Assembly: GCF_001708935.1 (NCBI RefSeq)
Contig: NZ_MASI01000005.1
Coordinates: forward strand, 1 to 64,000
Source: Methyloligella halotolerans
GTDB lineage: Bacteria; Pseudomonadota; Alphaproteobacteria; Rhizobiales; Methyloligellaceae
Length of the DNA stretch: 64,000 bases
Direction of reading: 5' to 3'
Both the position numbers and the translations under genes were made by a program. The notes below the pieces were generated by a model. It was not told the DNA's origin and did not search any database. It saw only the letters and a list, made by a program, of their open reading frames with translations. Of this stretch, positions 44,876-54,660 are shown one piece after another (within the stretch, counting starts at the first letter, position 1; every line of letters begins with the position of its first letter).

Positions 44876-47173
44876 ATGTCGCGGGCGCGATCCGCGCGTG
44901 AGGATGCGTATGCGCTCGCGGAGCCGCTACTCAAGGCGATCCGTGAAGCCTTACCGCGGCAGCTACTCACCGCCGAATTTCTTCGCAGCTCGGCGCCCTA
45001 TCTCACCGGGATTTTCGTCGTTCTGGCCGGCATCGCCGCGAGCTTTCAGCTCGGCGACGCCCGCGATGCTACGCTCCAATCCGCGAAGCAGACGCTCCAG
45101 CTCTATGCCGACCTCACAGCCGAAGCCCTGAAGGGCGAGACGCCGGCAAGCGACGACGCCTGGCAAGCGTCCCTCGCCGGCGCTCTGAACACTGGCGCCA
45201 CCTTGAACGGCCGCCACGTGCTGCTCGCCGACCGGAGCGGGGAGATCCGGGCGGAAGCGCCTCTGGAGCCCGGCGGTCCGGAAGATATCCTCTCCTATCT
45301 CGGCTCGGGGCAGCCGATCACGACCTTCGGCGCGACCGCCGGCGTCATGGAACTCACCCTGACCGACGGCACCGAAGCCATCGCCACGATCCGCAACCTC
45401 GCCAAGCCCGACGCCCAGCTTCTCGTCTTTCAGCCGACCGACAAGGCACTCTCATCCTGGAACGGCAACCGCCGGGTGGAGCTGACCATTCTCCTATGCG
45501 GCGGACTGCTCCTCTTGCTGCTCAGCGGCGCCCTACTGCTGCCGAGCCCGGCCCCGGCTGCGGAAGAGCCCGACCTCCTGGTCGAGCAGCTCGGCGCGCG
45601 CCTCCCAGGCTGTGGCCTCTGGCGCTGGAACCTCGCGACCGGCGATGTGCACTGGTCTCCCGCCATGTACGAGATGCTTGGCCTGAAGCCGTCTCCCCAT
45701 CCCCTCCCCGTCCAGGTCTTCGCCCACGCGCTCCATCCCAAGGACAACTTCCAACAGCGGATCGCCGAGTTGGTCCAGTCGGGCGAGACCGCGATCGACG
45801 AGACGTTGCGCCTGCGCCATCGCGAGGGCTCGTGGGTCGAAGTCTCCCTCCGGGGACATCTCACCGAGGATCCGAAGACCGGAAACGCCCAGCTCACCGC
45901 CTTCGCCATGCTGAGCAAGGAAAGCGCGGTGCAGGAGGCGGCCGAGGCTAACGCCCGCCTGCGCGACGCCATCGAAACCATCTCGGAAGCCTTCGTCCTG
46001 TGGGACGACCGCAACCGCCTGGTGATGTGCAACAGCAAGTACAAGCAGTTCCACGGTCTGCCCGACGAGGTGCTGCAGAAAGGCACGCCGTACGAAACGG
46101 TTATCGGCGCAGCGTGCGAGCCCGTCGTCCGCAAGCGCATCACCGTCGACCGTGCCCAAGGCGGCAGCCGAACCTACGAAGCGCAGCTCGAAGATGGCCG
46201 CTGGCTGCACATCAACGAAGGCCGCACCCGTGCCGGCGGTTACGTGAGCATCGGCACCGACATCACTCAGCTCAAACGGAACGAGCGCCTGCTCGCCGAC
46301 AAGGAGGCCCGCCTCCGCTCCAGCGTCGCCGAGCTTCATCTCTCCCGTCGCGAGCTGGAGCAGCAGAAGCAACGCCTCGTCGACCTCGCCGAGAAATACG
46401 CCCTGGAGAAGAACCGCGCCGAGGCTGCCAATCGCGCCAAGTCCGAATTCCTCGCCAATATCAGCCACGAGCTCCGCACCCCTCTGAATGCCGTCATCGG
46501 CTTCTCGGAGGTTATGCAGAGCGAGCTGTTCGGCGCCCTCGGCCACGCCAAGTACCGGGAATATGCCCAGGACATCTACGAGAGCGGAAGCTTCCTTCTT
46601 GAGGTCATCAACGACATCCTCGACATGTCGAAGATCGAAGCCGGCCGGCTGGTGCTGGAGACCGAACGGATCGATCTTGTCGACCTTGTGCGGGAAAGCA
46701 TGAAGGTGGTCTCCAAGGCGGCCGAAGCCCGCGGGCTGACCCTGAACAACCACGGCCCGGAGACCTTCTTCATCAAGGCCGACCGCCGCGCCGTGAAGCA
46801 GGTCTTCCTGAACCTGCTTTCCAACGCGGTGAAGTTCAGCCGGGAGGGTGGCCTTGTGGATGTCCGCCTCGCCCAGCATCGCGGCGAGGCCCGCATCACC
46901 ATTCAGGATACCGGCATCGGCATCGCGGAAGAGGATATCTCGAAGCTCGGCCGGCCCTTCGAGCAAGTCGAGAACCAGCTCTCCAAGAGCCACCAGGGCA
47001 GCGGCCTCGGCCTCGCCATCTCCCGCGCCCTCGTCGAGCTTCACGGCGGCAATCTGGAGATCAAGAGCCGGGCCGGAGAAGGCACTCAGGTTATCTTCAC
47101 CCTGCCCCTGCGCAGCCGGCAGCCAAGCCTCCCCCTCGAGAAACCGGTCGAAGAGCAGAAGGCCACGGCCTGA
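44876..47173 (+). CDS. PAS-domain membrane sensor histidine kinase, PleC/PdhS type
   Basis: In this 765-residue kinase, a first membrane segment (residues about 42-60) and a second (about 203-222) enclose a periplasmic sensor domain. PAS domains follow: WRWNLATGDVHWSPAMYEM, and a second with RDAIETISEAFVLWDDRNRLVMCN typical of the PAS-7 domain found in alphaproteobacterial kinases. A coiled coil leads to HisKA (ANISHELRTPLNAVIGFSEVM) and HATPase (NLLSNAVKF, DTGIGIAEED, GSGLGLAISRAL). ATG 44876 follows GGGGG. No response regulator is adjacent, as usual for kinases acting on DivK-like regulators. It converges with glnE. Confidence 0.9.
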   Translation: MSRARSAREDAYALAEPLLKAIREALPRQLLTAEFLRSSAPYLTGIFVVLAGIAASFQLGDARDATLQSAKQTLQLYADLTAEALKGETPASDDAWQASLAGALNTGATLNGRHVLLADRSGEIRAEAPLEPGGPEDILSYLGSGQPITTFGATAGVMELTLTDGTEAIATIRNLAKPDAQLLVFQPTDKALSSWNGNRRVELTILLCGGLLLLLLSGALLLPSPAPAAEEPDLLVEQLGARLPGCGLWRWNLATGDVHWSPAMYEMLGLKPSPHPLPVQVFAHALHPKDNFQQRIAELVQSGETAIDETLRLRHREGSWVEVSLRGHLTEDPKTGNAQLTAFAMLSKESAVQEAAEANARLRDAIETISEAFVLWDDRNRLVMCNSKYKQFHGLPDEVLQKGTPYETVIGAACEPVVRKRITVDRAQGGSRTYEAQLEDGRWLHINEGRTRAGGYVSIGTDITQLKRNERLLADKEARLRSSVAELHLSRRELEQQKQRLVDLAEKYALEKNRAEAANRAKSEFLANISHELRTPLNAVIGFSEVMQSELFGALGHAKYREYAQDIYESGSFLLEVINDILDMSKIEAGRLVLETERIDLVDLVRESMKVVSKAAEARGLTLNNHGPETFFIKADRRAVKQVFLNLLSNAVKFSREGGLVDVRLAQHRGEARITIQDTGIGIAEEDISKLGRPFEQVENQLSKSHQGSGLGLAISRALVELHGGNLEIKSRAGEGTQVIFTLPLRSRQPSLPLEKPVEEQKATA

Positions 47174-47201
47174 GACGGCCCGCCACTTCAGGGCAATGCG
47201 T

Positions 47202-50123
47202 TCAGACGACCAGCCGGTCGAAGGCGCCGTGCACCTCGCGCAACATCTCCCGAAGCCGCAGCTCGACATTCCTGAAATCGCCCATCTCGGCGGCTCGCGC
47301 GATCAGCTCCTTCAGAGCCTGCGGAGCCTCGTCGGGCTTAAAATTGTCGTCGACGCAGAGCCGGAGCACCTGGGTGAGGTTGTGATAAAGGCGGCAGGCA
47401 GGGATAAGGATCCCCGCATCCTTGTCCGATAGCACGCCCGCCTCCTGGAGCTTCTGCAGGGCGCGCTCCGTGGTCTGATCCAGGACATCCGGATGCTCTG
47501 CCGCGCTGACCAGCTGCAGGTACTGGACAATGAATTCCAGATCCACCAGGCCGCCTCGGACCTGCTTGATGTCCCAGATATCTACGGTGCCTTTCTGGGT
47601 CTCGATGCGCTCCCGCATCTTGCGCACCTCTTCCGCGACGGCGCCTCGATCCTGCGGCCGCGTCAGCACCTCCTGGATGGCGTCGCCGATCTCCGCAGCA
47701 AGCGACTCCGGACCGGCGACGACGCGGGCGCGGGTCAACGCGAGCCGCTCCCAGGTCCAGGCCGAGCCCTGCTGATACTCCTTGAAGCTGGAGAGCTTGG
47801 TGGCGACGGGGCCCTGGTGGCCCGACGGCCGGAGCCGCATGTCCACTTCGTAGAGCGCGCCTTCCGCGGTCGGCGCCGAGAGCGCCGCGATCAGCCGCTG
47901 GGTGAGCCTGGTGTAGTATTCAGTGCCCGATAGGCTCTTGGCGCCATCCGAGCCGCCCGCATCGCCATCGAAATCGTAGACTATGATGAGATCGAGATCC
48001 GACGAGGCGGTCATCTCCCGTCCGCCGAGCTTGCCCATGGCCATCACATTGGCCCGCCCGCTCTCGATGCGGCCGTAGCGCTCGGCGAGTTCGTCCTCCA
48101 CCCGCTTCAGGAGCGCCTGGATCAGCGCTTCCGCGAGCATCGCGTAGATGCTGCCGGCCTGCGCCGCGCTGATAGTGCCCGAAAGCACCCGCACGCCGAT
48201 CAGGAAGGTCTGCTCCCGTCCGACGATGCGCGCTCGGTCGAGCATGTCGGCATAATCCGTCGATTGGTCGAGGGCGTTGTCGATCAGCTCCTTGAAGATT
48301 GTGCGGGTCGGCATCGCACCGAAGAAGCCGGGATCGAGCACGGCATCGAGCAGCCGCGGCCGCCGGGCGATGATCCGCGCCAGACGCGGCGCCGTGCCGA
48401 GGATGTCGGCCATCAGCCGGAGCAGGCTCGGGTTGCGCGAAAAGGCGGAGAAAAGCTGCAGCCCCGCGGGAAGATCGGAAAGCACTTGGTCGAAGGTCGC
48501 CAGCGCCCGGTCCGGCTCGGTCGTGCGACCGAGCGTCCGCAGCAGGAGCGGCAGAAATTCCGTCAGCCGCTCCTGGGCCTGGCTGCTCCGCGTGGCGACG
48601 TAACGTCCCGAATGCCAGGCGCGCAGTACGGCCACCGCCTCACGCGGATTCTTGAACCCGTAATCCTGCAGGGTCGCCAGCGTCTCCGGATCGTCCTCAT
48701 CGCCCCGGAACACGAAGGCCGGCTCGTCCCCGCCCGTGGCGGAGCCGGGCATGGTCTCGAACAGCGCCTCGTAGTGGTATTCGACCCGCTTGAAATTCTC
48801 CAACAGGGCCGCGGCGAACACCTCAGAATCGTTGAATCCGCAAAGCGCCGCGACGTTGCGGAACGCGGCTTCGTCCTTGGGCAACTCGTGGGTCTGCTGA
48901 TCATCGATCATCTGCAGCACGTTCTCCACGCGCCGTAGGAAGTAGTAGACCTCGGTGAGGTCGGCGGCGACCTCCGGCCTGATCCACTCCCCGTCGGCCA
49001 GATGCTTCAATGTGTCGATCGTGCCCCGGCTCCGCAGATCCGGATTGCGCCCGCCCGCGATCAGCTGATGGGTCTGGACGAAGAATTCGATATCCCGGAT
49101 ACCGCCCCGGCCGAGCTTCACGTTGTGGCCGAGCACGGTCACGGTGCCGTGGCCCTTATGGGCGTGCACCTTCCGCTTCATGGCGCGGATATCGGCGATT
49201 GCCGCGTAGTCGAGATAGCGGCGCCAGACGAAGGGCGAGATCTGCCGGAGGAAGTCCGCGCCCGCCTCGAAATCGCCGGCAATGATGCGCGCCTTGATCA
49301 GCGCCGCGCGCTCCCAGTTCTGACCCAGGCTCTCGTAGTAATTGAGCGCCGCCTCGGCCGACAGGGCGATCTGGGTCGCGCCGGGATCCGGGCGGAGGCG
49401 AAGGTCCGTCCGGAAGACATACCCGTCCTCAGTTCCCTCTTGGAGCAGCTTGACCAGATCCCTGGTGATCTTGACGAAGAATTTCGTCGCTTCCACGCCC
49501 TCCGTCAGGCCGGCGCGTGCCTTGTCGTAGAAGACGATGAGGTCGATATCGCTGGAATAGTTGAGCTCGAACGAGCCCAGCTTCCCCATGGCAATCACGA
49601 AGTACCCCGCTCCGGGCATCGGCGCGTCGACCTCGCCTTTCTCGATCGCCCGGCGAAACAGGAAGCGCACGGCCTGCTGCACGACCTCGTCGGCCAGCAT
49701 GCTCAGCTTGCGCAGGACCTCCCTGGTCCGCCACACCCCGCCAAGGTCACAGAGACCGATAAGCAGCGACACGGCCCGCTTGTAGCGGCGCAGGATACGC
49801 ATCGCCGACTTCATGTCGGGACAGTCATCCATCTGCGACACGAGCCGGGTCGTGTAGTCGCTGAACACGGCGTCCGGATCGAGCGTCAGGATATCGGCGA
49901 AGGCTTGGGGATCGCGACGGGCGAGCGAAGCGAGATAAGGCGAGCCGGAGAACACGCCGGCCGCGAGCTTCCGCACCGCCTCGTTCTGCTCCAGGAGAGC
50001 TGCCGCCGCGCTCAGCGCGGACTCCGCCTCAAGCGCTTTCTGAAGGGTGTCGAGCTGGTCGGCGGCCCGCGCCTCGTCGATGACAACAGGCGTGCGGGTA
50101 ATCCGTTCGGCGAAACCGCTCAC
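47202..50123 (-). CDS. glnE: glutamine synthetase adenylyltransferase/deadenylase GlnE
   Basis: This 973-residue bifunctional enzyme adds AMP to or removes AMP from a tyrosine of glutamine synthetase according to nitrogen status through PII. Two nucleotidyltransferase domains are present: N-terminal deadenylase with ELNYSSDIDLIVFYD and C-terminal adenylylase with MTASSDLDLIIVYD, both retaining the DxD pair. Regions GGIRDIEFFVQ and GGLVDLEFIVQYLQL are the paired signatures. Its ATG overlaps the upstream kinase stop by four bases, so expression is coupled to the two-component genes. Confidence 0.96.
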   Translation of the reverse strand: MSGFAERITRTPVVIDEARAADQLDTLQKALEAESALSAAAALLEQNEAVRKLAAGVFSGSPYLASLARRDPQAFADILTLDPDAVFSDYTTRLVSQMDDCPDMKSAMRILRRYKRAVSLLIGLCDLGGVWRTREVLRKLSMLADEVVQQAVRFLFRRAIEKGEVDAPMPGAGYFVIAMGKLGSFELNYSSDIDLIVFYDKARAGLTEGVEATKFFVKITRDLVKLLQEGTEDGYVFRTDLRLRPDPGATQIALSAEAALNYYESLGQNWERAALIKARIIAGDFEAGADFLRQISPFVWRRYLDYAAIADIRAMKRKVHAHKGHGTVTVLGHNVKLGRGGIRDIEFFVQTHQLIAGGRNPDLRSRGTIDTLKHLADGEWIRPEVAADLTEVYYFLRRVENVLQMIDDQQTHELPKDEAAFRNVAALCGFNDSEVFAAALLENFKRVEYHYEALFETMPGSATGGDEPAFVFRGDEDDPETLATLQDYGFKNPREAVAVLRAWHSGRYVATRSSQAQERLTEFLPLLLRTLGRTTEPDRALATFDQVLSDLPAGLQLFSAFSRNPSLLRLMADILGTAPRLARIIARRPRLLDAVLDPGFFGAMPTRTIFKELIDNALDQSTDYADMLDRARIVGREQTFLIGVRVLSGTISAAQAGSIYAMLAEALIQALLKRVEDELAERYGRIESGRANVMAMGKLGGREMTASSDLDLIIVYDFDGDAGGSDGAKSLSGTEYYTRLTQRLIAALSAPTAEGALYEVDMRLRPSGHQGPVATKLSSFKEYQQGSAWTWERLALTRARVVAGPESLAAEIGDAIQEVLTRPQDRGAVAEEVRKMRERIETQKGTVDIWDIKQVRGGLVDLEFIVQYLQLVSAAEHPDVLDQTTERALQKLQEAGVLSDKDAGILIPACRLYHNLTQVLRLCVDDNFKPDEAPQALKELIARAAEMGDFRNVELRLREMLREVHGAFDRLVV

Positions 50124-51598
50124 CGGCCTTCGATGGCGGTCGGGGCGTCCGCGTCCGTTTGCATGGGCAATGTCAGCACGGCCTTGAGGCCTGGTCCGTT
50201 TTCGGCAAGCTTGAGATCGCCGCCATGGAGCCGCGCGACGGCGGCCACCAGGCTCAGACCAAGTCCGCTGCCGGGCGCCGACCGGCTTGCTTCCAGCCGC
50301 ACGAAGCGCTCAAGCACGCGCTCGCGGTCCGCTGCCGGAATTCCCGGCCCGCGATCGCTCACGACGATCTCGGCCATTTCCACACCCCTTCCCCTGGCGG
50401 CCTGGGAGCCGCCATTCGTATCTACGCCCGCCCGATAGGCCGCGATGCGGATATCGGGTATCGGTTCCGCGGCGCCGGTCTCCGCCTCGGGCCGGCCATG
50501 CTTGATGGCGTTATCGACCAGATTGGCGAGCGCCTGGCCCAGAAGCTGACGGTCGCCCATGATCGGCAGGGGATCGTCCGCCTCCGCCCTTAGCATAAGC
50601 CCGCGTTCTTCTGCCACCGGCTCGTACAACTCCGCAACGTCGGCGATCAAGGCCGATGCATCAAGGCTCTCCCATCGTCCCGTCCCGGCGCCAGCCTCCA
50701 TGCGCGCGATGGAGAGCAACGCATTGAAGGTCTTGATGAGGTTGTCCGCCTCTTCGATGGTCTTTTCCAGCGTCTCCTGACGATCGCTCTCGCCTTGCGG
50801 CTCGTGCAGGGCCCGTTCCACCCGGTTCCGCAAGCGGGTCAGCGGCGTCTTCAGATCGTGGGCGATGTTGTCGGACACTTCCCGCAGACCTGCCATGAGC
50901 TGTTCGATCCGGGCGAGCATCTGGTTCAAGCTCTCCGAAAGCCGGTCGAGCTCGTCGCCGGAGCGATTGCGCGGGAGCCGGCCCGAAAGGTCGCCGGCCA
51001 TGATCTTGCGGCTCGTATCGGTGATGGCGTCGATCCGGGACAGCAGATTGCGGCTCACCAGCAGGCCGCCGCCGAGCCCCACCAATGCCATCAGCGCGAG
51101 GCCCCAGAGGATGGCAGAACGCGTGACCCGCGAAAGCACGCGGCGATCCTCGATATCGCGGCCCACCAGGAGTCGGGTGCCGCCGGCGAGATGAAACACG
51201 TTCGCGAAGGCGAGCCTGCGCTCCGCGCCGCCTTGGGTAGGCCTTTGATAGGTGAACTCGACCGGCCCGGTCTCCTTCAGAAGCTCGGGAGAGATCGAGC
51301 CGAGATTGCCCGCGATGCGGTGGCCGTCATTGTCGGCGACATAGTAAAGGCTGTTGCCCGGCGTCTCGCTCCGCTCGGCGATCGTGCGCACGAGCTGACG
51401 CAAGCCCCCGGCGCGATACTGTTCGGCCAGACCGCCGAGCTCCGCCTGGATGGTCTCGTCCAGCTGCCGCGACAACAGGATGTTGACGTTCCAGTAGATG
51501 TAGCCGATGGCCAGGGAGGCAGCCAGGCCGAACACCGCCAGATAGAGCAGCGAGAGGCGGAAAGCGGTCGTCCGGAAAAGTTTACTGGGCGCTGTCAC
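50120..51598 (-). CDS. HAMP sensor histidine kinase of OmpR-type pair
   Basis: This 492-residue kinase has two membrane segments (about 16-36 and 165-185) around a periplasmic sensor. A HAMP domain follows (SRNLLSRIDAITDTSRKIMAGDLSGRLP), then HisKA with DNIAHDLKTPLTRLRNRVE and HATPase (NLVDNAIKH, DRGPGIP, GSGLGLSLV). It overlaps the response-regulator gene by 17 bases and glnE by four. A low-complexity insertion lies between the N and G1 boxes of the ATPase domain. Placement after degP suggests an envelope-stress input; the signal is unknown. Confidence 0.93.
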   Translation of the reverse strand: MTAPSKLFRTTAFRLSLLYLAVFGLAASLAIGYIYWNVNILLSRQLDETIQAELGGLAEQYRAGGLRQLVRTIAERSETPGNSLYYVADNDGHRIAGNLGSISPELLKETGPVEFTYQRPTQGGAERRLAFANVFHLAGGTRLLVGRDIEDRRVLSRVTRSAILWGLALMALVGLGGGLLVSRNLLSRIDAITDTSRKIMAGDLSGRLPRNRSGDELDRLSESLNQMLARIEQLMAGLREVSDNIAHDLKTPLTRLRNRVERALHEPQGESDRQETLEKTIEEADNLIKTFNALLSIARMEAGAGTGRWESLDASALIADVAELYEPVAEERGLMLRAEADDPLPIMGDRQLLGQALANLVDNAIKHGRPEAETGAAEPIPDIRIAAYRAGVDTNGGSQAARGRGVEMAEIVVSDRGPGIPAADRERVLERFVRLEASRSAPGSGLGLSLVAAVARLHGGDLKLAENGPGLKAVLTLPMQTDADAPTAIEGR

Positions 51599-52262
51599 GG
51601 ATCGTATAGCCAGCGCCGCGGACGGTATGCAGGAGAGGCTTGTCGAAGCTCTTGTCGATCTTCGACCGAAGACGCGAGATATGGACGTCGATCACATTGG
51701 TCTGCGGGTCGAAGTGATAGTCCCAGACATTCTCCAGCAGCATGGTGCGGGTCACCACCTGCCCCGCATGCTTCATGAGATACTCAAGCAGCCGGAATTC
51801 GCGCGGCTGAAGCAGGATCTGCTCCCCGGCGCGCGCCACCTTATGGGTGAGACGGTCCAAAGTGAGATCGCCGACCTGGAGCTTGGTGCTCGCCTCGTCG
51901 GGCGAGGTGCGCCTTGCCAGCACTTCGATACGCGCGAGCAGCTCGGAGAAAGCGTAGGGCTTGGTGAGATAGTCGTCGCCGCCGGCCCGTAGACCCTTCA
52001 CCCGTTCGTCTACCCCGTCCAGGGCGCTCAGGATCAGCGCGGGAGTATGGATATCGTCGGTGCGCAGGATGCCGATGACCGTGAGCCCATCACATTTCGG
52101 CAGCATCCGGTCGACGATCAGAACATCGTAGGCATTGGCCTTGGCGAGCTCCAGGCCGGTCTGGCCATCCGCTGCGTGCTCGGCCATGTGGCCGGACTCT
52201 TTCAGTGCCCGCTGGAGGAAGGTCGCGGTCTCCTGGTCGTCCTCGATCACCAGAACACGCAT
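51582..52262 (-). CDS. OmpR/PhoB-family response regulator
   Basis: This 226-residue regulator has a receiver domain with the acidic pair EDD (7-9), phosphoacceptor Asp51 (LIVDRMLPKCDG) and switch Lys in YLTKPYAF. The C-terminal winged helix (LLQPREFRLLEYLMKHAGQVVTR, VWDYHFDPQTNVIDVHISRLRSKID) binds DNA. Cognate of the overlapping downstream kinase. Targets probably include degP, the next gene upstream, but no operator could be assigned. Confidence 0.95.
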   Translation of the reverse strand: MRVLVIEDDQETATFLQRALKESGHMAEHAADGQTGLELAKANAYDVLIVDRMLPKCDGLTVIGILRTDDIHTPALILSALDGVDERVKGLRAGGDDYLTKPYAFSELLARIEVLARRTSPDEASTKLQVGDLTLDRLTHKVARAGEQILLQPREFRLLEYLMKHAGQVVTRTMLLENVWDYHFDPQTNVIDVHISRLRSKIDKSFDKPLLHTVRGAGYTIRDSAQ

Positions 52263-52335
52263 TTTCGGAATTCTCCCGGTCTGCTCCTGGATGGACGCTA
52301 GCTGCGGCGGAGCCTACGCGGCAAATGAAAGGGGG

Positions 52336-52367
52336 GGCGGCGCGGTTGGGGGGAAGTCCGCGCCGCC
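52336..52367 (-). terminator. hairpin between degP and the response-regulator gene
   Basis: A perfect ten-base GC stem (GGCGGCGCGG with its complement) and 12-base loop lie 16 bases after the degP stop. Reading the minus strand it is followed by CCCCCCCTTTCATTT, a weak U tract, so it is probably an attenuating terminator rather than a complete one. Confidence 0.5.
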
Positions 52368-52382
52368 CTCCGGCGTCGAGCG

Positions 52383-53939
52383 TTACGCCTGGTTCTTGAG
52401 TGCCAGGGCGACGAAGCTCATGCGATCGCCGGATTTGATCCGGAAGATGACGTTCACCTTCTCTTTGCCCTTGTTCTTGGGCTTGGACATCGTGGCGCGG
52501 ATGCCGTCGGAGATGTCCTTCGCGGTCTCGACATCCTTGCCGCCGACCTGAAGGATCACGTCGCCCACCGACAGGCCCTTGTCGGCCGCATCGCTGTCGG
52601 GCTCGATCTCCGTGATCACGACGCCCTCCTCGCCGGCACCGGGCATGCTGGACGCCGGCGCGACGGAGAGGCCGAGATCCTTCATCTCTTCGCCATTGCT
52701 GTCCTCAGCGGGCGACTCGTCGCCCTGAAGCTTCGCCAGCTGCTTGCCGGACGGGAACTTGCCGAGGGTAACGTTGACCTCACGCTCGTCGCCGTAGCGA
52801 TTGACCGTCAGCTTCACGTCAGTGTCGGGCTCGAGATCGGCGATCTTGCGAGCGAGATCTCGGGAGTCCTCGACCGTCTCGCCGTTGACCGCGGTGATCA
52901 CGTCGCCGGCCTCGATGCCTTCCTCGGCGGCGGGGCCGTCCTCGGAGACCTTCGAGACGAGCGCGCCCTTGGCCTCGTCGAGACCGACGCCATCGGCCAG
53001 ATCGTCCGTGACGTTCTGGATGACGACACCGAGCCAGCCGCGATCGACGGAGCCCGAAGTCTTCAGTTGTCCGACGACCTCTTTCACCAGGGCGGCCGGC
53101 ACGGCAAACGCGATGCCGACATTCCCGCCGGACGGCGAGAAGATCGCGGTATTCATGCCGACAACCTTACCGTCGAGCGTGAAGGACGGACCGCCCGAGT
53201 TGCCCCGGTTCACCGCCGCGTCGATCTGCAGATAGTCGTAAGGGCCGGAGCCGATATCGCGGTTATGAGCCGAGATGATGCCGGCCGTCACCGTTCCGCC
53301 GAGGCCGAACGGGTTGCCGACCGCCAGCACCCATTCGCCGACCTGCGGGTCCTTGTCGGAGAACTCCACATAGGGCAGCTCCTTGCCGTCGACCTTCAGC
53401 AACGCGACATCGGTGCGCGGATCGTTACCGACCAGCTCCGCGTCGTAGGTCGCGCCGTCTTCCATGGTGACGGTGATCTCGTCCGCGTCCTCGACCACGT
53501 GGTTGTTGGTCACCAGATACCCGTCAGGCGAAATGAAGAAGCCCGAGCCCTGCGCCTGCACCGGATGGGGCTGATGCGGCATGCCCTTCGGGATCTGACC
53601 GAAACGTTTGAAGAACTCGTAGAAGGGGCTGTCCTTCGGGATGTCGGGCATGCCTGGGATATCGAACTCGCCGTCGGCCTCCTCGGTATTCCCCTTCACG
53701 TTGATGCTGACCACCGCCGGGCTCACCTTCTTCACCAGATCGGCGAAGTTCGGCGCCATCGTCGTGGCCGGCGGGGATGTCGGAACCGGCTCGGCGGATG
53801 CGAATGGCACGCTGTCAGCCATGGCAAAGCCGAGCGCGCCGGCACCGATCAGCGCCACGGCAAACATGGCCGGACGTCTGAAGAACCGGCCCTTGCGCGG
53901 GCTTTCCGGCGCATTCGAGCGAGTGTCGTTGGATTGCAT
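52383..53939 (-). CDS. degP: periplasmic serine protease Do (DegP/DegQ/MucD type)
   Basis: This 518-residue HtrA protease degrades or refolds damaged envelope proteins. A membrane or signal segment lies at about 26-48. Trypsin-like domain with triad His (NNHVVEDA), Asp (RTDVALLKVD) and Ser (GNSGGPSF), then two PDZ domains (GWLGVVIQNVTDDLADGVGL; GVVITEIEPDSDAADKG). An acidic linker separates the PDZ domains. It lies between ccm genes and the two-component pair, a gene order shared with rhizobia. Confidence 0.95.
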   Translation of the reverse strand: MQSNDTRSNAPESPRKGRFFRRPAMFAVALIGAGALGFAMADSVPFASAEPVPTSPPATTMAPNFADLVKKVSPAVVSINVKGNTEEADGEFDIPGMPDIPKDSPFYEFFKRFGQIPKGMPHQPHPVQAQGSGFFISPDGYLVTNNHVVEDADEITVTMEDGATYDAELVGNDPRTDVALLKVDGKELPYVEFSDKDPQVGEWVLAVGNPFGLGGTVTAGIISAHNRDIGSGPYDYLQIDAAVNRGNSGGPSFTLDGKVVGMNTAIFSPSGGNVGIAFAVPAALVKEVVGQLKTSGSVDRGWLGVVIQNVTDDLADGVGLDEAKGALVSKVSEDGPAAEEGIEAGDVITAVNGETVEDSRDLARKIADLEPDTDVKLTVNRYGDEREVNVTLGKFPSGKQLAKLQGDESPAEDSNGEEMKDLGLSVAPASSMPGAGEEGVVITEIEPDSDAADKGLSVGDVILQVGGKDVETAKDISDGIRATMSKPKNKGKEKVNVIFRIKSGDRMSFVALALKNQA

Positions 53940-54171
53940 GTGAACCTCTTGTCAGATGTCTGTCAGTGAAGCCTGGCGTTGGGAGGAGCGAGACTACTGG
54001 CAGCCGATATAGGGGTTCGCGGCTTACGACGCTGTTTCGGGAGGATTAAATTTACGTAAGGTGGGGAGAAGGCGGAGCCGGAACCGGCCGCCTGAGGGAG
54101 GGATAAAGGAGCAGGAACAGCGGCGAAAATGCCGTTCCGAAGGTCTGTCTGATGGACGCCCTGAAAGCCGC

Positions 54172-54660
54172 CTACGCCTGGTCCAACACCTTATTCAACC
54201 GGCGCTTTTCGGCGGCCGAAAGCGGCTTGGGCTCCGCCACCGTGGCCCGGCGGCGGAACAGCATCACCACGATGATCAACCCGACGATCAGCAGAATCGG
54301 GGTCGCCAGCCAAAGCAGCAAGGTATGCGGCGCCCAGACCGGCGTCAGCAGCACGAACTCGCCGTAGCGCGCCACCACGTAGTCCATGATCTCTTCGTCG
54401 GACTTGCCCGCCTTGAGCTGCTCGCGCACCAGCACCCGCAGATCCTTGGCGAGAGGCGCGTTGGAATCGTCGATCGATTGATTCTGGCAGACGAGGCAGC
54501 GGAGATTGGCCGAGATGTCCCGGGCCCGCTGCTCGAGCGCCGGATCGCTCAGCACTTCGTCGGGCTGGACGGCAAGGGCCGGTGCGACACCATTCAGGCC
54601 GACGAGCAGCGCGACGGCCAGGGAAAGCGCGAAACGACGAAGGTTCGCCCTACTTGGCAT
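54172..54660 (-). CDS. ccmH: cytochrome c maturation protein CcmH/CycL
   Basis: This 162-residue thiol-disulfide protein of c-type cytochrome assembly reduces apocytochrome CxxCH motifs. A signal peptide (to ALA) precedes the active-site [10 protein letters not shown] (CxxC), and a single C-terminal membrane segment (about 112-133) follows. ATG 54660 lies within the end of ccmF (11-base overlap) and has AAGGCTGG upstream. The CycL form without the TPR part; that part is the separate CcmI. Confidence 0.95.
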   Translation of the reverse strand: MPSRANLRRFALSLAVALLVGLNGVAPALAVQPDEVLSDPALEQRARDISANLRCLVCQNQSIDDSNAPLAKDLRVLVREQLKAGKSDEEIMDYVVARYGEFVLLTPVWAPHTLLLWLATPILLIVGLIIVVMLFRRRATVAEPKPLSAAEKRRLNKVLDQA